Assembly: GCA_037447655.1 (NCBI GenBank)
Contig: JBBHKE010001841.1
Coordinates: 124,001-188,000 of the forward strand
Source of the DNA: Zygnema cylindricum
Lineage: Eukaryota; Streptophyta; Zygnematophyceae; Zygnematales; Zygnemataceae
Length of the DNA: 64,000 bases
Direction: 5' to 3'
Numbering within the stretch: position 1 is the stretch's first letter; the number at the start of each line of letters is the position of its first letter. The notes under the pieces are model-generated. The model was not told the origin of the DNA. It saw only the letters and a list, made by a program, of their open reading frames with translations, and made no database searches. Of this stretch, positions 9,900-21,865 are shown piece by piece. Position numbers and translations under genes: made by a program.

Positions 9900-11230
9900 C
9901 AAGTCGGGACTAAAACACAGACGATATATTGAAGGTGGAAGAGAGATTGGATCGAGAAAAACATATCGGGATTTGTGGTTGAAAAATGGACGGCGGAGAG
10001 TGAAGGGTGGAAAACAGATCGGGATTAAAAAAAGCTGGCAAATGAATAGCGGACGGGGGAGATTGAAGCGAGAAAAACAGATTGGAGTATTTATATGAAT
10101 TTTGGACGGCGTAGATTGAAGCGATTAAAACAGGGTCGGGATCGAGATAAAGAAGGTACATGAACAGTGGGCGACAGAGATTTCAGGGTCAAAACAGATC
10201 GGGATCCAAACAAAGATGGTTCGCAAGATTGGACGGCGAGGATTAAATTAAGAAAACAGATTGGAGATGAAACAAAGATAGAATGGAGTGGACGGCGGAG
10301 ATAGACGCAATAAAGTCAGATGGGAACCAAAGAAAAGATAAATATGAATAGTGGACAGCGTTTTAAACTGATCAAAGAAAACAGATCAAGATTGAAAGAA
10401 ACAAGGTACATGAATAGTGGAGATTGAAGTGATAAAAACAAATCCCGATTGAAACAAAAGATGGTATATGAATAGTGGACGGTGGACATTGAAGCGAGAA
10501 TAACAGATCGAGATTATAACAAAGTTTGTAACTTGAAGATTGGGAGGCAGATCGAAACATAATTCAAAAGTAGGCGTTTTCTGGTAGGCCTTTGGTAGGC
10601 GCCAAGTTTGGTAAGTTGTGTTATGGGCTTTTGATGTGATCTTCTTAGATCGCTACTTTGATCAGCGACTGTCTGATCGTCCGAATTTGATGGTTTAAAA
10701 AAAAAAAAATCTCAAAAATACTCAACCATGTTACTATTTTTTTTCATTTTGCGACCAATACAATATGGGTCTTAAGGTCATATTGTATGTCTTTCAAACA
10801 ATAGGCATACAGTATGGGCCTACTTTCACTCACTTTTGAACTATGGATCAAAACAAAAGAATGTATATGAATACTGGACGACGATAAAAAGAGATCCACA
10901 TTAAAACAAAGCTAGTATATGCATACTGGACGACGTAATTTGAAGCAAGGAAAACAGATCCGTAAAAAAACAGAAGATGGTATCTGAGGAGTGGACGCGG
11001 GAGATTGAAGAGAGCAAAAAAAGATAAAGATTAAAAAAAAATGGTATCTGTAGAGTGGAACATAGAGATTGACGCGGTGAAATCGGCTAGAGATCAAAAG
11101 AAAATAAAGAATATTCAACGGTAGAGTTTGACGCCAAAAATAAGTCCGGGGTTAAGACACAAATGAAGTTTGAATAGTAAACGGCGGAGATTGAAGTGAG
11201 AAGAACAGATTGGGATTTAAGGGAAGTATG
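9900..11230 (+). repeat. Degenerate ~64-bp tandem array with an internal interruption
   Basis: Imperfect units carry AGTGGACGGCGGAGATTGAA, then GCGAGAAAAACAGATCGGGA, then ACAAAGATGGTATATGAAT. Roughly ten units lie at 9900-10560 and about six at 10855-11230. About 290 bp of unrelated sequence (10561-10854) splits the two blocks. Units differ a lot and several have internal deletions, so the array is old. No frame crosses it. Confidence 0.7.
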
Positions 11231-11279
11231 AAGGTGGATTGGCGGATGCCACGAAATCATACACAATGGAACATATCAA

Positions 11280-11682
11280 TGCATCAAAAGAGAAATTGAA
11301 TTAAATTTGAGATAATTTCATGAGGTGAGACAATTAAATATTTACTATTTACACAGTGCTAATTACTATAGAGTATAAGAACTCTTTCGTGCGCTGTAAT
11401 TAAAAGATCATAGTTAGGATTCTAATAAATGTGGTCTAAATTCTAAAGGATTGACATTAAGGCGGCAATGTATAACGTAATAAGGACCAAAAGTAATGAC
11501 GTAGAGTCACGCTAAAAGAAAAAGGACGATGATATAAACAATAATATAAAAGAGAATCAAAACAAGGTGACATAAACAAACATAGGACAAAATGAAAATG
11601 TTGCCTAAAGAACTTGTACGAATGACAAGTTTGGAAGATACCGACAGAACAAAAAGAGATCGAAGCTAAGTGATCGATAACA
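11280..11682 (-). mobile_element. 3' LTR (part) of a minus-strand copia element of another lineage (Z)
   Basis: On the minus strand the RNase H stop is followed by a purine tract TGAGGGGGCG and then TGTTATCGATCACTTAG, a typical LTR start. The LTR therefore runs leftwards from 11682. The left boundary is approximate; I did not find a partner LTR in the window. Confidence 0.5.
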
Positions 11683-11689
11683 CGCCCCC

Positions 11690-12057
11690 TCAAGTGAAAA
11701 CTAGAAAGTAGTTTGAGATGAAAAAAAAGGGAATTTGGCAAAGACAAGGTGGTGGACAAAGGCCTAAGGAGGGGTGATGCTGTTCAAAATGAGGGCCATG
11801 AAAAGCTTTGGTGAGATAATCAACCACTTGATCAACAAATTTAACATAAAGAAACTGCAGAGTGTCGTCCTCGACTCGCTCCTGAGAGTAATGGTACTGA
11901 ATGTCGATGTGTGTCGTCCTTGTGTGGTAAACACGATTGCGAATCAATGCAACGACTCCATGGGAATCGGAAAAATAATAAGTAGGAGCCGAAGGGGGGA
12001 ATCCAAAATTAGAAAGAAGAGTGCCAAGCCAAACAACTTCTGTAGCGACGTGACAAG
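11690..12057 (-). pseudogene. Copia RNase H C-terminal fragment (element Z)
   Basis: The minus-strand frame contains VVWLGTLL, SDSHGVVALIRNRVYHTR, HIDIQYHYSQERVE and VDYLTKAF, the standard end of a Ty1/copia RNase H domain with its DN(S/K)-type and H-x-H-I-D motifs. It differs from the clade that fills the rest of the window. It is cut at 12057 by the LTR-like sequence Q, and the rest of pol is absent. Confidence 0.75.
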
Positions 12058-12720
12058 TGTTGAATAAGGTATTTTATGTTCTAGTTCGTTTGTCTATGGT
12101 CTTACTATGTCATAGTCAATGAGAACTGGTGGCTGCCCCAAACAAACACAAAGAAAAATAGATGGAGCTGAAGACACAACTCCTACAAAAGATGATGCAT
12201 AAGACCAGGATTTGATCCCGAGACCTCCCAAATAGACACCGTATGGTATAGCCTTTCGTCTTATCCATTAGGTATTGAAGAGCGTTAAAGTATATCGGGT
12301 TTGATTTATATTTAAACATTACATGGCGGCATATTTCATTTAACTGTTTACCGCGCAATATGAACATGGAACAAATAGGATCGCACAAAATTCTGGATCG
12401 CACGAAACGAACGAAACGACATTTAAATTCAACGGAAAAAATCAAATGTCATTTGCGACCGACAGCCCACAGAGGAGCCGGAATTTCGGAGTGGACATTT
12501 GGCGGTTTGCAAGCCAATGTCGGCGGACAACAAGTGGCAAGATATGATTTGACAATGTATATTACGAGGGGAGCAACTACGGCTCAGGAACTAACACGCG
12601 TCAGCGGAGCGACCATGCTGTACTATGGCCATACAAAAGTACAGCGGTATTTGTACCTTCTTGTACCTTAGAGTCATTTGATTAGCTAGGTTACATTAAT
12701 AGTAGGTTTAGAGAGGGAGA
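12058..12720 (+). mobile_element. Truncated copia LTR (Q)
   Basis: Starts TGTTGAATAAGG and continues with blocks shared by the other clade LTRs: a reverse-complement GTGACTACAACAAGTATG body relative, an antisense tRNA-like region, a GTACTATGGCCATAC...GTACCTTCTTGTAC hairpin region, and TCATTTGATTAGC. It fades at about 12720 before the usual R-U5 part. It interrupts the Z RNase H fragment. Confidence 0.55.
12200..12275 (-). other. Antisense tRNA-like module in LTR Q
   Basis: On the minus strand CTAATGGATAAGACG resembles a tRNA-Arg-type A box and GGGATCAAATCC a B box, about 45 nt apart. It lies 142-217 bp inside the LTR and opposite to LTR polarity. Acceptor stem not recognisable. Confidence 0.5.
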
Positions 12721-13512
12721 TTTTTCGTGCATGTGTCAAATAACGTGAAGATGCATGCAATATCATCAGCTGTGCTCTAATTAAACCCAAACGATAACAA
12801 GATATCGTGATAAACACAAAAGTGAAAATGGATAAATACAACAACGGGCAAGGTGGAAGAAAAAGAAAGGTGAACGACTAAGCTGGTTATGGTTAGGTCG
12901 GTTTATTATGGCCACTAGGCCCCACGGTCTATTTACATTCCTTACAGGAGTTACCTTATCGAAGACAATCTGAATATAGACTTAAAGAGAAAAAATAAAA
13001 ATATAAACAATCGAGAAGGAAAACAAAAACTGAAAATGACCATATGCCAAACACTTATGAGGTTTGAGATAACCAAACTCAAAAGATGCGCATAAGACAA
13101 ATAGAAATTAATTCAAAATTACAAGAAATAAAAACAACAAATTGATATTCCCAACATGCAATTTCCACACTAATTAAGGTTCAGCCACAGCCGGGAAAAG
13201 AAGTTTGTGTTGTGAGATCGCGATCGTAATCCACTTAAAAGGACGAAAGGAGTTGAAGAGGAATCGTGCAAGTCTTGGTTGAAGCCTTATAGATTAATAT
13301 GTAGGGCTTTACAAGAGAATGATAAAATAAGAAAAAACTAGACGCTTCACGCTAAGGCAGAAAATCGCCTCTAAGCTGTCAGAACAATTTTACAAAGAAA
13401 AAGATGGTTGCAGAAAATTTCAATACCAAAAATAATTCATGCACTTGAAAAGTGTGTGCATGAAATAATCTAAAATCTACTAAGTACTAGCGTCTACGCC
13501 TAGCCAAACAAA
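12721..13512. other. AT-rich non-coding sequence between LTR Q and element A
   Basis: No gene or clear repeat family recognised. A CCCCACGGTCTA motif near 12922 resembles a motif in the D LTR, so some old LTR material may be present. Confidence 0.35.
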
Positions 13513-14582
13513 TGTAACACTGTGACCTCCGTTGGAACATAGAATGTTCACCTTATATAAAGCTTTTAGGATAACATATGCACATTTGACTCTGGCAATG
13601 AACAAGTGCAGTGCCGCCCTGGCACGCAAAAACGTTGATCGACTATCACCCTTGTGTAGCCTGGACTCCGTTGAGTCCGCTACAAAAAGAATCATTGAAA
13701 TCCCTCACCTAAACATTAAATTATGGTTGTTCAAAGACAACAAATTTATACAGATTGCCTTCGGGAGAGAAGACTTTCAAAAAATTCTCTAAGTCCTAAG
13801 AACATACTCACAACTCTGCTAGACCAATCAAATTACAGCACACTACATAATGTATATAGAAAGTACGGTAGCCGCAGTACTTTATGTACGGAAATATACG
13901 ACACCTCTCTAGGTCTGCCACGTGGCAAGTAAGTCGTTGTCGTTCTGTCTTTTTCTTCTCCGATATCCAACACGATTATGCCACGTGTCACTTTCCTTCA
14001 TTTTGACGAAGTACGGCTAAAAAGTCTTCCTGGCATTCTAGCACTCACACATGCTGTCCGTTTGTAATACAACGATCGATGTCGGCCGTTTGATCTTGAC
14101 AGCGCGCCGAATGATGATGACCTTTGAAATTCTTACAGTGTTGACCATTGAATGTCAACGGTCGTTATCCCGTGTTGACCGTTGAATTTCCAGTTCCTCT
14201 ACGAACCGTCAATCGCAAATGACATTTAATTTCGTCTGTTGAAATTAAATGTCGTTTCATTTATTTTTTTGCGATACACTATTTCGTACTGTACTGTACT
14301 TCCCATGTCCAATTGGTTTCGTTTAGCCGTGAAATGAATTGTGTCGCCGCGTCATTATTCAAATATTTATCAAATAACTTATGTGCATCGAATCTTCAAG
14401 ACCCACCGAATAAGGTGGACAGCTATTTCGTAAGGATGTCATCCGGGAGGTCATACGATCAAATCCTTTCCCTGGCATGCCTGTCTTCTCATCTACCTGA
14501 AAGTGACTATGACAAGTATCAGAACTGCAGAATGGCCAAAGACCGACTAAGAAGATAGATTATAAAATACCATTTTTCAACA
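13513..14582 (-). repeat. 3' LTR of element A (1070 bp)
   Basis: Right end (LTR start on minus) is TGTTGAAAAATGG directly after purine tract AATAAAAGGGAG. The left end is TGTAACACTGTGACCTCC, aligned with the equivalent end of G's LTR. It contains GCCACGTGGC at 13917-13926. Confidence 0.75.
14401..14475 (+). other. Antisense tRNA-like module in LTR A
   Basis: Plus-strand CCGAATAAGGTGGACAGC resembles an A box and ACGATCAAATCC a B box; body motif AAGTGACTATGACAAGTAT follows downstream. Opposite to LTR polarity, about 107-181 bp in from the LTR start. Confidence 0.5.
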
Positions 14583-14596
14583 CTCCCTTTTATTTT

Positions 14597-16180
14597 CTAG
14601 TCTATCTTTTCTTTCAGTCCAGACTTCTTCCTACAAAATATCAATTTGGGAGAGGGAACCGGCTTAGTCATCATACCTGCTACCATCTCTACATCCGGTT
14701 TGTATTCCAAACTTAATATTTTATTCTCAACCTTCTCTATAACAAAGCTCAAACGATTATCCATATGCTTTGCTTTATAGTGATGATTAGAGTTTCCTGC
14801 AATTGCAACCGCAACTTGATTATCACAAAATATCTTTTGTATTCCACTCTTCATATATCCAAGTTCTTGAAGCAAAGACTTCACCCACATAAATTCTTTC
14901 ACAGCCGAACAAGAGGCCATATACTTAGCATCTATGGTGGACTGAGCAATCACCTTTTGTTGCTTACTGCTCCACCAGCAAGCCCCATTCCCAACATACA
15001 ATATATACCCAGAAGTACACCTCCTCATTGGAGCATCCCCATAATTGGCATCATTCCAAGGGGTGATGTCTGTGTTATCCCCTCCCAAATCCAACCACAG
15101 ATCTCTCGCTCCTATCAAGTACCGCATGACCCTTTTGGCTTCTTCCCAATCTTTCTTCCTAGGATCATTCAGACTCCTACTTAATACCTTTACAACTATT
15201 GCTATATCAGGACGAGAACATTTCATAAAATAAATCAAACTACCAACAACTTGTCTATACGTAATAGTTTGCATGAACTTGCTTTCCTCAAGTCTTAACT
15301 CATTATCTAAGATCAAGACTCCTTGTTTTGAGCTCCCCTCATTTTCCTTTTTGAAGTCCATTGGAGTCGTACAACTATTTGCTTTATCTATTTGAAAATT
15401 TTCAAGCATATTTCGTTTTACTTCTTTTTGTGTTAGTCTAATCATTTTTATTTCTCTATCCCTCTCCATCTGAATTCTAAAAATATACTTTGCGTTCCCA
15501 AGTCTTTCATTTCAAATCTACTCTTTTGATCCTTTTACAATCTATTAATTTTCTCCATTGGTTTACTTAGAACAAGCAAATCATCAACATATATGGCATT
15601 GAAAATTATACCTTCCTCATCCTCAAATACTTATATCAAATGATCCAAACTAATTGGTTATATCCCAAACTCGTCAAAAACTCTTTGAGCTTCTTGTTCC
15701 ATTAGCGGAGCTTGTTTTAGTCAGAAAGAAACTTTATCAATATGCACACTTACTTTCTTCTCATTTCTCCACAAATCCTTTTGGCTGGTGTATGACGATC
15801 TCTTTTAATTCCCTGTGTAAGAAAGCGGTTTTGATGTCCATCTGGTGCACCTCCATATCTTCAGCTGCCTCTAGACTTAGTAGACTCCGGACGGAGGGAA
15901 ACTAACAACCGGAGCTAAGTTCCTACTCATAATCGATTCCCTCATTCTGTGTGAACCCCTTTGCCACTAATCTGGCCTTGTCTCGCTCGATAATATTATC
16001 TGGATTGAGCTTCAACTTAAATACCCACTTGCATCCTATTGGCTTTCTATCCGAAGGACAATCCACCAACTTCCATGTGTTTGCTTCCATAATGGAAGCC
16101 ATCTCATCATCAATAGCTGTCACCCATCTACTACGCTGCGGCCTATTAACTGCTTCCGAGTAAGTCTGGGATTCGCTCAA
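14597..16180 (-). pseudogene. Reverse transcriptase-RNase H, element A
   Basis: The RT start (16180-15923) shows [14 protein letters not shown] and [18 protein letters not shown], with the usual order TYSEAV, ASIMEANTW. The middle (about 15470-15922), where the YVDD box belongs, is degenerate and shortened. An 290-codon open frame (14597-15469) then covers the end of RT (RLTQKE, TTPMD) and RNase H: VVGSLIYFMKCSRPDIA, RCTSGYILYVGNGACWWSSK, KYMASCSAVKEFMWVKSLL, IFCDNQVAVAIA, KAKHMD. The E of the A-E-Y motif is now K. Broken, not active. Confidence 0.85.
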
Positions 16181-17372
16181 ATGTGGCAGTTAGTTACCTT
16201 GTTGTTCACTTGTCTCTCTTGAAGTCTCTTGCTGCTTCTCCTTCCTCCTTTAAACTCCGACACTGGGATGGAGGGTAATCTCGGATTTCTCTGAACAACT
16301 TCATCTTCTCCCCTATTTGTGGAGTCGATCTTCGGACGTTTATAGTCCATTTCCGATCTTTCCTCGTTTACTTCCTCTATTTGAACCGGAAGCTGTGACT
16401 CCAAGAGAGGGTCACTCTCGATCAGATTTTTCCCTTCCTTTGCAAGGTCAGGCTGAACCGGAGTTTGGTTAGAAGAATGTGAATCTAACTCATTTTTGGA
16501 TTCAATTCTAATTCTAACCGGTTTAGTGTATTTAAAGAGATCTATGGACTTCCCTTCATCCATGACTACCGAGTGTTTTACTAGAATGATGTATTCCCTT
16601 CCGATATCATAAACTCTATATCCCTGCACATTTTCTTTATACCCAAGTAAGTATCCCGACTTTCCTCTTGCATCTAACTTCCAATCAGAATTTTCCGTGT
16701 TTAGACTAAACACTTGACTTCCAAACACCTTTAAGTGTGAAATATAAGGTTTTCTCTCGGTCCATCTTTCATTAGGTGTTTGTCCTTTTACCGCAGAGGT
16801 AAGGACTCTTTTTTTGAGATAGTTAGCACAATTTATAGCTTCTGCCCAAAAACTTTTTCTTATCATTTTATCTGACAACATACTACGGGCAATATCACTT
16901 AATGTCCGATTTAGTCTCTCGGCTACGCCGTTTTTTTCTGGGTTCTTTGGGACAATCTTTTGGTGTTGAACCCCTTCCTCTTTCAAGAAATCCTCAAACT
17001 CATTAGAAGTGTATTCCGCCCCATTATCACTCCCCACTCTCTTTATAGATGTCTCACGAAGCTTAATGCTTTATACTCCATAAAATAAGCCGAAGCCTCA
17101 GATCTTTTTTTCAAGAAATATACTCTAGAGTATTTAGACTAATCATCTATGATAGTAAGCATAAATATTTTCCCTCCAACTGATGACACTTTGGCTGGTC
17201 CCCATATGTCAGTATGATCTAGATCTAAGACCTTTTCACCCTTATATGTTGAGGTTTTTGGAAAAGGCAACCTGTAGCCCCTTCCTCGAGCACATCCACT
17301 ACAATCATCCAAAGTTTCATTGTCTCCAAAATGTATTCCCTCAACTACACCCATTTTCTTCATTTCCTTCAA
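16177..17372 (-). pseudogene. Integrase, element A
   Basis: Two frames separated by a damaged ~100 bp. The upstream one (17372-17139) has the C-x2-C half of the zinc finger (CSGCARG), then LDLDHTDIWGPAK carrying the first catalytic D, and LTIIDD. The downstream one (17037-16177) has SDNGAEYTSNEF with the second D, ENGVAERLNRT with the E at the right spacing, then RKPYISHLKVFGSQVFSL and a long linker ending NPRLPSIP...RRSSKRLQERQ before RT. Confidence 0.85.
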
Positions 17373-17830
17373 TCAATCTAGTTGCACATGTCCCAATCTT
17401 TTATGCCATATCATCAAATCAATAACACTAGTATAGTAAACTCGCGTCTTTCCATTACTCAAATTCAGCCTAAACATTCCTTGGCTACCCTTTTCAGCTG
17501 TGAAGTATATTTCATTCTCATAGTAAGCTGCAAAGACTCATTTCTTAGTACTAGTTTCAAAACCCTTATCTTCTAAGACCGACGTAGAGATAAGGTTCTT
17601 GTTAAAATTTGGAATAAAAACATCATCGGTGAAAGTAACTATAGATGTCTTTCCATCAACTAGGACTCTCACATCCACAGATCCCACTGAATTAGTGGTT
17701 ACAATTCTCCCATCCCCATACTCTATCTCTATAGTAAGATTTTTTTTCATTTTGGTAAACAATGGTTTTTCTCTACATAAATGCATAGAGGCTCCTAAAT
17801 CAATAATCCATCCTTCTTTAAAAGCTTATT
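17373..17830 (-). pseudogene. Aspartic protease and pre-integrase, element A
   Basis: GWIIDLGASMHLCREK gives the active-site box as D-L-G instead of D-S/T-G. IEIEYGDGRIVTTNSVG and VFIPNFNKNLISTSVLEDKG follow in the family order. A stop interrupts the frame at 17538, and the WHKRLGH pre-integrase part is in another phase. Confidence 0.75.
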
Positions 17831-18616
17831 TTACTCCAACGAAAGCACACTTTTGCCTCCTTGGAATCTCCTGCTCACCTTTCACCTCCAGCTCCTCGTT
17901 GAGGAGAAGTTCTCCATCGTCCTCATCGAAATCCTCTCCCATGACTTGTGTGCCACAAATGCTTTCTTTTTCCTTGCAACTGGTTTTCCGATCTCTTCCT
18001 CCTTCAATCTCAACTCTGTCAATTTAGTACATTTTGCAATGTAGTGTCTTGGCTTCTTACAAAAGGGACGAAGCCCTTTCGGAGGCCGAGACCCACATCC
18101 GTCATGGTTTCCTCTTCCTCCTCCACCAAAGTTTCCATAAGGTTTCTTGGAATCCTTATTCCCCCAGCTAGTTCTAGCAGCCAATGCTTGAAAACTCTTT
18201 CCTCCTCTCTAAATCTTAATTGTGCTTTCCCGAACCAAAATAATCCCCACAACGGAGTTCCAGATCCATCGATGATATGGCAAATCTTGAACCCTATTAA
18301 CAATGTTTTCATAGTCATCTGGGAGTTTCATCAACAAAGTATTCATTTTCATTTCTCAGTCTCCCTTTTTCCTACACTCTCCAACTCCATAAAATACCAG
18401 GCCAAGTCATAATAAAAGTCTAACATCTTTCCTCTTTTGTACACATATGCCTGTACCTTCTGATCCGCCAATTTTTGCTGCTAAATCGTACTGTTCTTGT
18501 AAATGTTGACAATAAACTCCTAATTTTTGCTGCTAAATTGTACCGTTTTTGTAAATGTTGACAATAACCTCCAAAAACTTGTCAGCCCTATCCACATGAA
18601 GATGAGGTGTAGCCAC
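17831..18616 (-). pseudogene. Gag C-terminal part with zinc knuckle, element A
   Basis: Region between the protease and the truncation. PFCKKPRHYIAKC is the CCHC knuckle with its first Cys lost. Upstream are RREESFQALAAR-type and KLPDDYENIV-type Gag blocks in shifted frames. The N-terminus of Gag is absent because of the break at 18616/18617. Confidence 0.7.
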
Positions 18617-19121
18617 TGTTAGGATAAAGTACTGAGCACTCACTTAGGGACAAAACATTCTCTTCGCTAAGGTAGTGACGACCAACGACGAAGTAGTTTC
18701 GTTGCTAGATATTTGAAGTGACGTAGAAAATGTTTGGTCGTTTTGTTTCGCGCGAGTTATAGTCGTACTATAGAAATGACGTTGAAATTGTTTCGTCGCT
18801 TCGGTTCACTAAAGTTCTAGTCGTGCCGTGTATTTCAAGTCGGTTGGTAGTTGACTTTCTTTGTTGGTCAACCAACTTAGGACGACTACCTTTTTGTTGG
18901 CCGTATAGTTCGCTACGCATTTTTAGTTGTGTAGATATATATTTGTTGAGACTTCGTGGTAGAGTTATCTTTTGGAGGCATAGATTATTAACGAGGCGTA
19001 GAAAGGTCAGAAGTAAAAGGGAGAAAGTAAATAAGTTGTATTTACATTGTGTTTAAATATATTGAATGTTTTGAAGGAACACTATTTTGTGTGTATATTT
19101 TGTTTGGTTTGTTATCTTTCA
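18617..19121 (+). mobile_element. 5' LTR of element B (505 bp)
   Basis: Starts TGTTAGGATAAAGTACTGAG, ends ATCTTTCA, and is followed two bases later by a conventional PBS. A second copy in inverse orientation lies at 61843-62400. A CGACGAA hairpin sits near 18682-18706. It truncates A and is itself cut off by C. Confidence 0.8.
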
Positions 19122-19123
19122 TT

Positions 19124-19203
19124 TGGTATCGGAGTGGGTTACTGGCAACGCTTTTCGGTATGGCGGAGAAAGGGAAATCCACAGCGGAACCTAGTGGAGG
19201 AGT
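19124..19203 (+). mobile_element. PBS and gag start of element B, truncated
   Basis: TGGTATCGGAGTGGGTTA (19124-19141) is complementary to the 3' end of initiator tRNA-Met with few mismatches. An ATG at 19159 opens MAEKGKSTAEPSGG-like coding, cut at 19203 by the LTR of C. Confidence 0.7.
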
Positions 19204-20170
19204 TGTTGAAATCACTAGATTTATGAAGTATTTTTTAGGTCCGAATAGCTGAATAGAAAAAGAAAAGAAAAGCGCAAGCAGTCTACCTCCACCTCTTTTC
19301 TTTGTCCCTCATACTTGTTGTAGTCAATGAAAGAGAGAAAGAGAGAAGTGGAGCCATGGCTGCCTAAGCTCCAGTAGGTAGGACTTAAGAGTGACTTAAG
19401 TCACTCTCAACAAAAGGTTGAGTCCGGCAGGACTTGAACCTCCGACCGGCAGAGCGAGGCGTAGCTGTCAGCTCTAACCGATCTGTCGTAAAAGTTCTTT
19501 AAAGTACATAGGGCGTGATATATACTTAAACAACGTTTTAATCTCTAATCAGGTGACAGAAGTATGAATGAATGGACATAAAATTAGTTAAAATATAGTG
19601 CGAACATAATCCCGTACAAAAAAAATGAATCGGACATTTGTTTCGACGACTAACATAAAATGTCGATTTTATCCAACAACGCATATCACGGTCGAGATCT
19701 CTGAACGGTCACTTTGGCATTTTGTGATGTGGCATGACCTGGCGCCACGTAGAGAGATAACATTTGGTCATGAGAAATCCGAGGAATATAAGGACGAGTA
19801 AAAAGTGGACACGCGTCCACTTGATGGCCTTTTCGTACATAGGCCGTACAGTTATCTGATTGGTTCATACTGTAGTACATAGGGGTTGTGAGAGGGAATT
19901 AGGACTTAGCAATTTTTGGTAGACAGTTAGCTCTCTCCTTGAGAATTTGTATAAATTGGCATCTTTGCCACCTTATAACTTATCGGTTGGTTTGTTGTTT
20001 TCAGTGATTCTTTTTGCTACGGCCTCAGGGGAGTTCAAAATGCATAAGGGTGTAGTCAGATTGTCAACTTGTGTGCATGGGCAGCAGTGGTTGTGGTTGA
20101 AAGTGGGTTAGTTAAATACTACCTAAAGGCTTCTTGAATTTTGTAGTCCAATGGAGGACACAGAATTGCA
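19204..20170 (+). repeat. 5' LTR of element C (967 bp)
   Basis: TG...CA ends, TATA-like TTGTATAAATTGG near 19947, and the Gag ATG (20151) inside its last 20 bp. Directly followed by the PBS. Confidence 0.85.
19420..19490 (-). other. Antisense tRNA-like module in 5' LTR of C
   Basis: Minus strand: TCGGTTAGAGCTG (A-box-like, as in GGTTAGAGC tRNAs) and GGTTCAAGTCC (a perfect match to the B-box consensus), 40 nt apart. The SINE-like body (GGCAGCCATGGCTCC, then TTGACTACAACAAGTATG) lies beyond it, at about 19305-19370. Confidence 0.6.
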
Positions 20171-21090
20171 GGTTATGGGCCCACCCTTTAGGGTGCCCAT
20201 CTTCAATGGATCTGGGTTCATCTATTGGGAAGCCATGATGACAGGGGCTTTGTGCGAATTACGATACTAGAGTATTATCAGTGGACAAGTGAAACGTCCA
20301 CCTCAGGGAAATCCACCAAGGTTTGGTGGAATAAAGCTTTTTGCAGCAACATCTGCTGCAGCAGAGGAGGCAGATGTTGGGGACAACACTGTGTCCAAAA
20401 AGGGGAAAGAGAAGGAGACACCTCTTGCTCCTATTGCCACGACACCCAGAGCGACGACCTTGAATACCGCGGAGAACGATACCCAAATGTGGGAAGACAC
20501 CAACATGGCTGCAAAAAACTTTATTTTAAGACACCTCACTCAGGCTTTGGCAACCCCTCACCTTCACATTTACAAGGACGAAGAGTTGTGGGTGAGTTTG
20601 GTGGAGATCTTTAGAGGTGGTACTATTTAGGAGCTCCAGTTGGCTGAGCAAAAGTTAGGGAATTATACTTACAAAGGGGGAAAGATGTTAAACTATTGTA
20701 ATGATCTCTCTTGTTTGTATATGGAGGTGGAGAGTGCCGAGTGGACAGGTACAATGAAGATGAAAGTTAAACCTCTCATCATGAAGTTACCCGACGAGTA
20801 TGAAAACATAGTGTACCGAGTAAAGGAGATGATTGGGAGTTCATGGAAGTGGAACACAGTGGTCCGGATGATACTTGTGCAAGAGGACACAATTGAGAAA
20901 AGGAGAGGGAGAAAGAGCATCCAAGCTCTAGCTACAGGAGCTAACCGATGGGGGAAGGATCCAAAGAAACTGTACAAAAGAGAGAGAGAGATCAGTCTGG
21001 AGGACCAAGGCCTACAAAGGGTCTTTGTCATTTTTGCAAAAAGTCGGGACACTTCATTGCAGATTGCGTCAAGTTGTGGGAGGTGAGGCT
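20151..21090 (+). pseudogene. Gag, element C
   Basis: Starts in the LTR with MEDTELQVMGPPFRVPIF, the VMGPP being encoded by the PBS. Then SGQVKRPPQGNPPRFGG, ILRHLTQALATPHL, YTYKGGKMLNYCNDL and KLPDEYENIVYRVKEM follow in order, as in other clade members. The CCHC knuckle CHFCKKSGHFIADC (near 21017-21067) is complete. At least two stops or frameshifts (near 20262 and 20630) break it. Confidence 0.85.
20171..20186 (+). other. Half-tRNA primer-binding site, element C
   Basis: GGTTATGGGCCCACCC directly after the LTR is complementary to the anticodon stem-loop of initiator tRNA-Met (GGGCCCAUAACC), not to its 3' end. It is the site type known from Drosophila copia. Confidence 0.75.
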
Positions 21091-21865
21091 CTTAGAGAAC
21101 CGTGGGGGGGGGACTTTTGGAGGGAAGAAGAAAGAACTTGTGGTCACAAAAGTAAAAAGAGAGAGCGAGGATAAATCCTATAATGAGGATGATGGGGAGC
21201 TTCTTCTTGACGAAAGTCTAAAGGAGAAGGAGATTCCTTGGAGACAGAAGTGTGCTCTTAGAGTAATTCGAGAAGCTCCACAAGAAGGATGGATCATTGA
21301 ACCAGGTGCATCCATGCATATGTGTCGTGATAAACACCTCTTCACTAAGCTAAGAAAGATCCCTACAGTAGAAATAGAGTATGGGGATGGGAGAGTGGTT
21401 ATTACAAATCTAGTGAGGTCGGTAGATTTGAAGGTCTTAGTGGAGGGTAAGACTTCTATACTCACCTACTCAGATGTTCTCTACTTTCCTCAACTAAGTA
21501 AAAATCTTGTCTTTACGACTGTGTTAGATGACAAAGATTTTGATACCTTCACTAGAAAGGGAGTCTTTAAAGCTAACTATTGGGATGAAGTCTACTTCAC
21601 GGCAGATAAGGGTAGCCAAGGAATTTTTGGGCTTAAACTAAATAATGAAAAGAAGAATGCTTATTATGTTGATGTTCCAAAGTTGATGGTTTGGCATAAG
21701 CGGTTGGGGCATCTGCATTTTGACAGGCTGAGGGAAGTGAAGAAGCTTGGCGTAGTAGAAGGCATACAATTTGAGGATAATAAAATGGTGGATGAATGTA
21801 GTGATTGTGCCCAAGATAAGGCTCACAGACTTCTTTTTCCCAAAGCCGCCATATATAGGGGTTAA
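20948..21865 (+). pseudogene. Knuckle-protease-pre-integrase open frame, element C
   Basis: A 305-codon frame overlapping the end of Gag. After the zinc knuckle come EIPWRQKCALRV, GWIIEPGASMHMCRDKH (active-site D replaced by E, S/T by P), VEIEYGDGRVVITN, LYFPQLSKNLVFTTVLDDKD and WHKRLGHLHFDRLREVKKL, then the C-x2-C of the integrase zinc finger (CSDCAQDKAHR). The substituted active site argues for a dead protease. It stops at TAA 21863-21865. Confidence 0.85.

Larger units (their letters stand above)
13513..18616 (-). mobile_element. Copia element A, truncated in gag
   Basis: A minus-strand Ty1/copia element in order (right to left) Gag zinc-knuckle end, protease, integrase, RT, RNase H, purine tract, 3' LTR. 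The 5' LTR and Gag start are missing: at 18617 the sequence switches to the start of LTR B. Several stops and frameshifts make it non-functional. Confidence 0.85.

Noticed and set aside
9705-11118. Several minus-strand ORFs of 60-83 codons
   Set aside because: They run across the 64-bp tandem array and repeat the same low-complexity Phe/Ser/Ile pattern; artefacts of the repeat.
12360-12671. ORF of 103 codons as a host gene
   Set aside because: It lies within LTR Q, corresponds to U3/R sequence of the clade and shows no domain.
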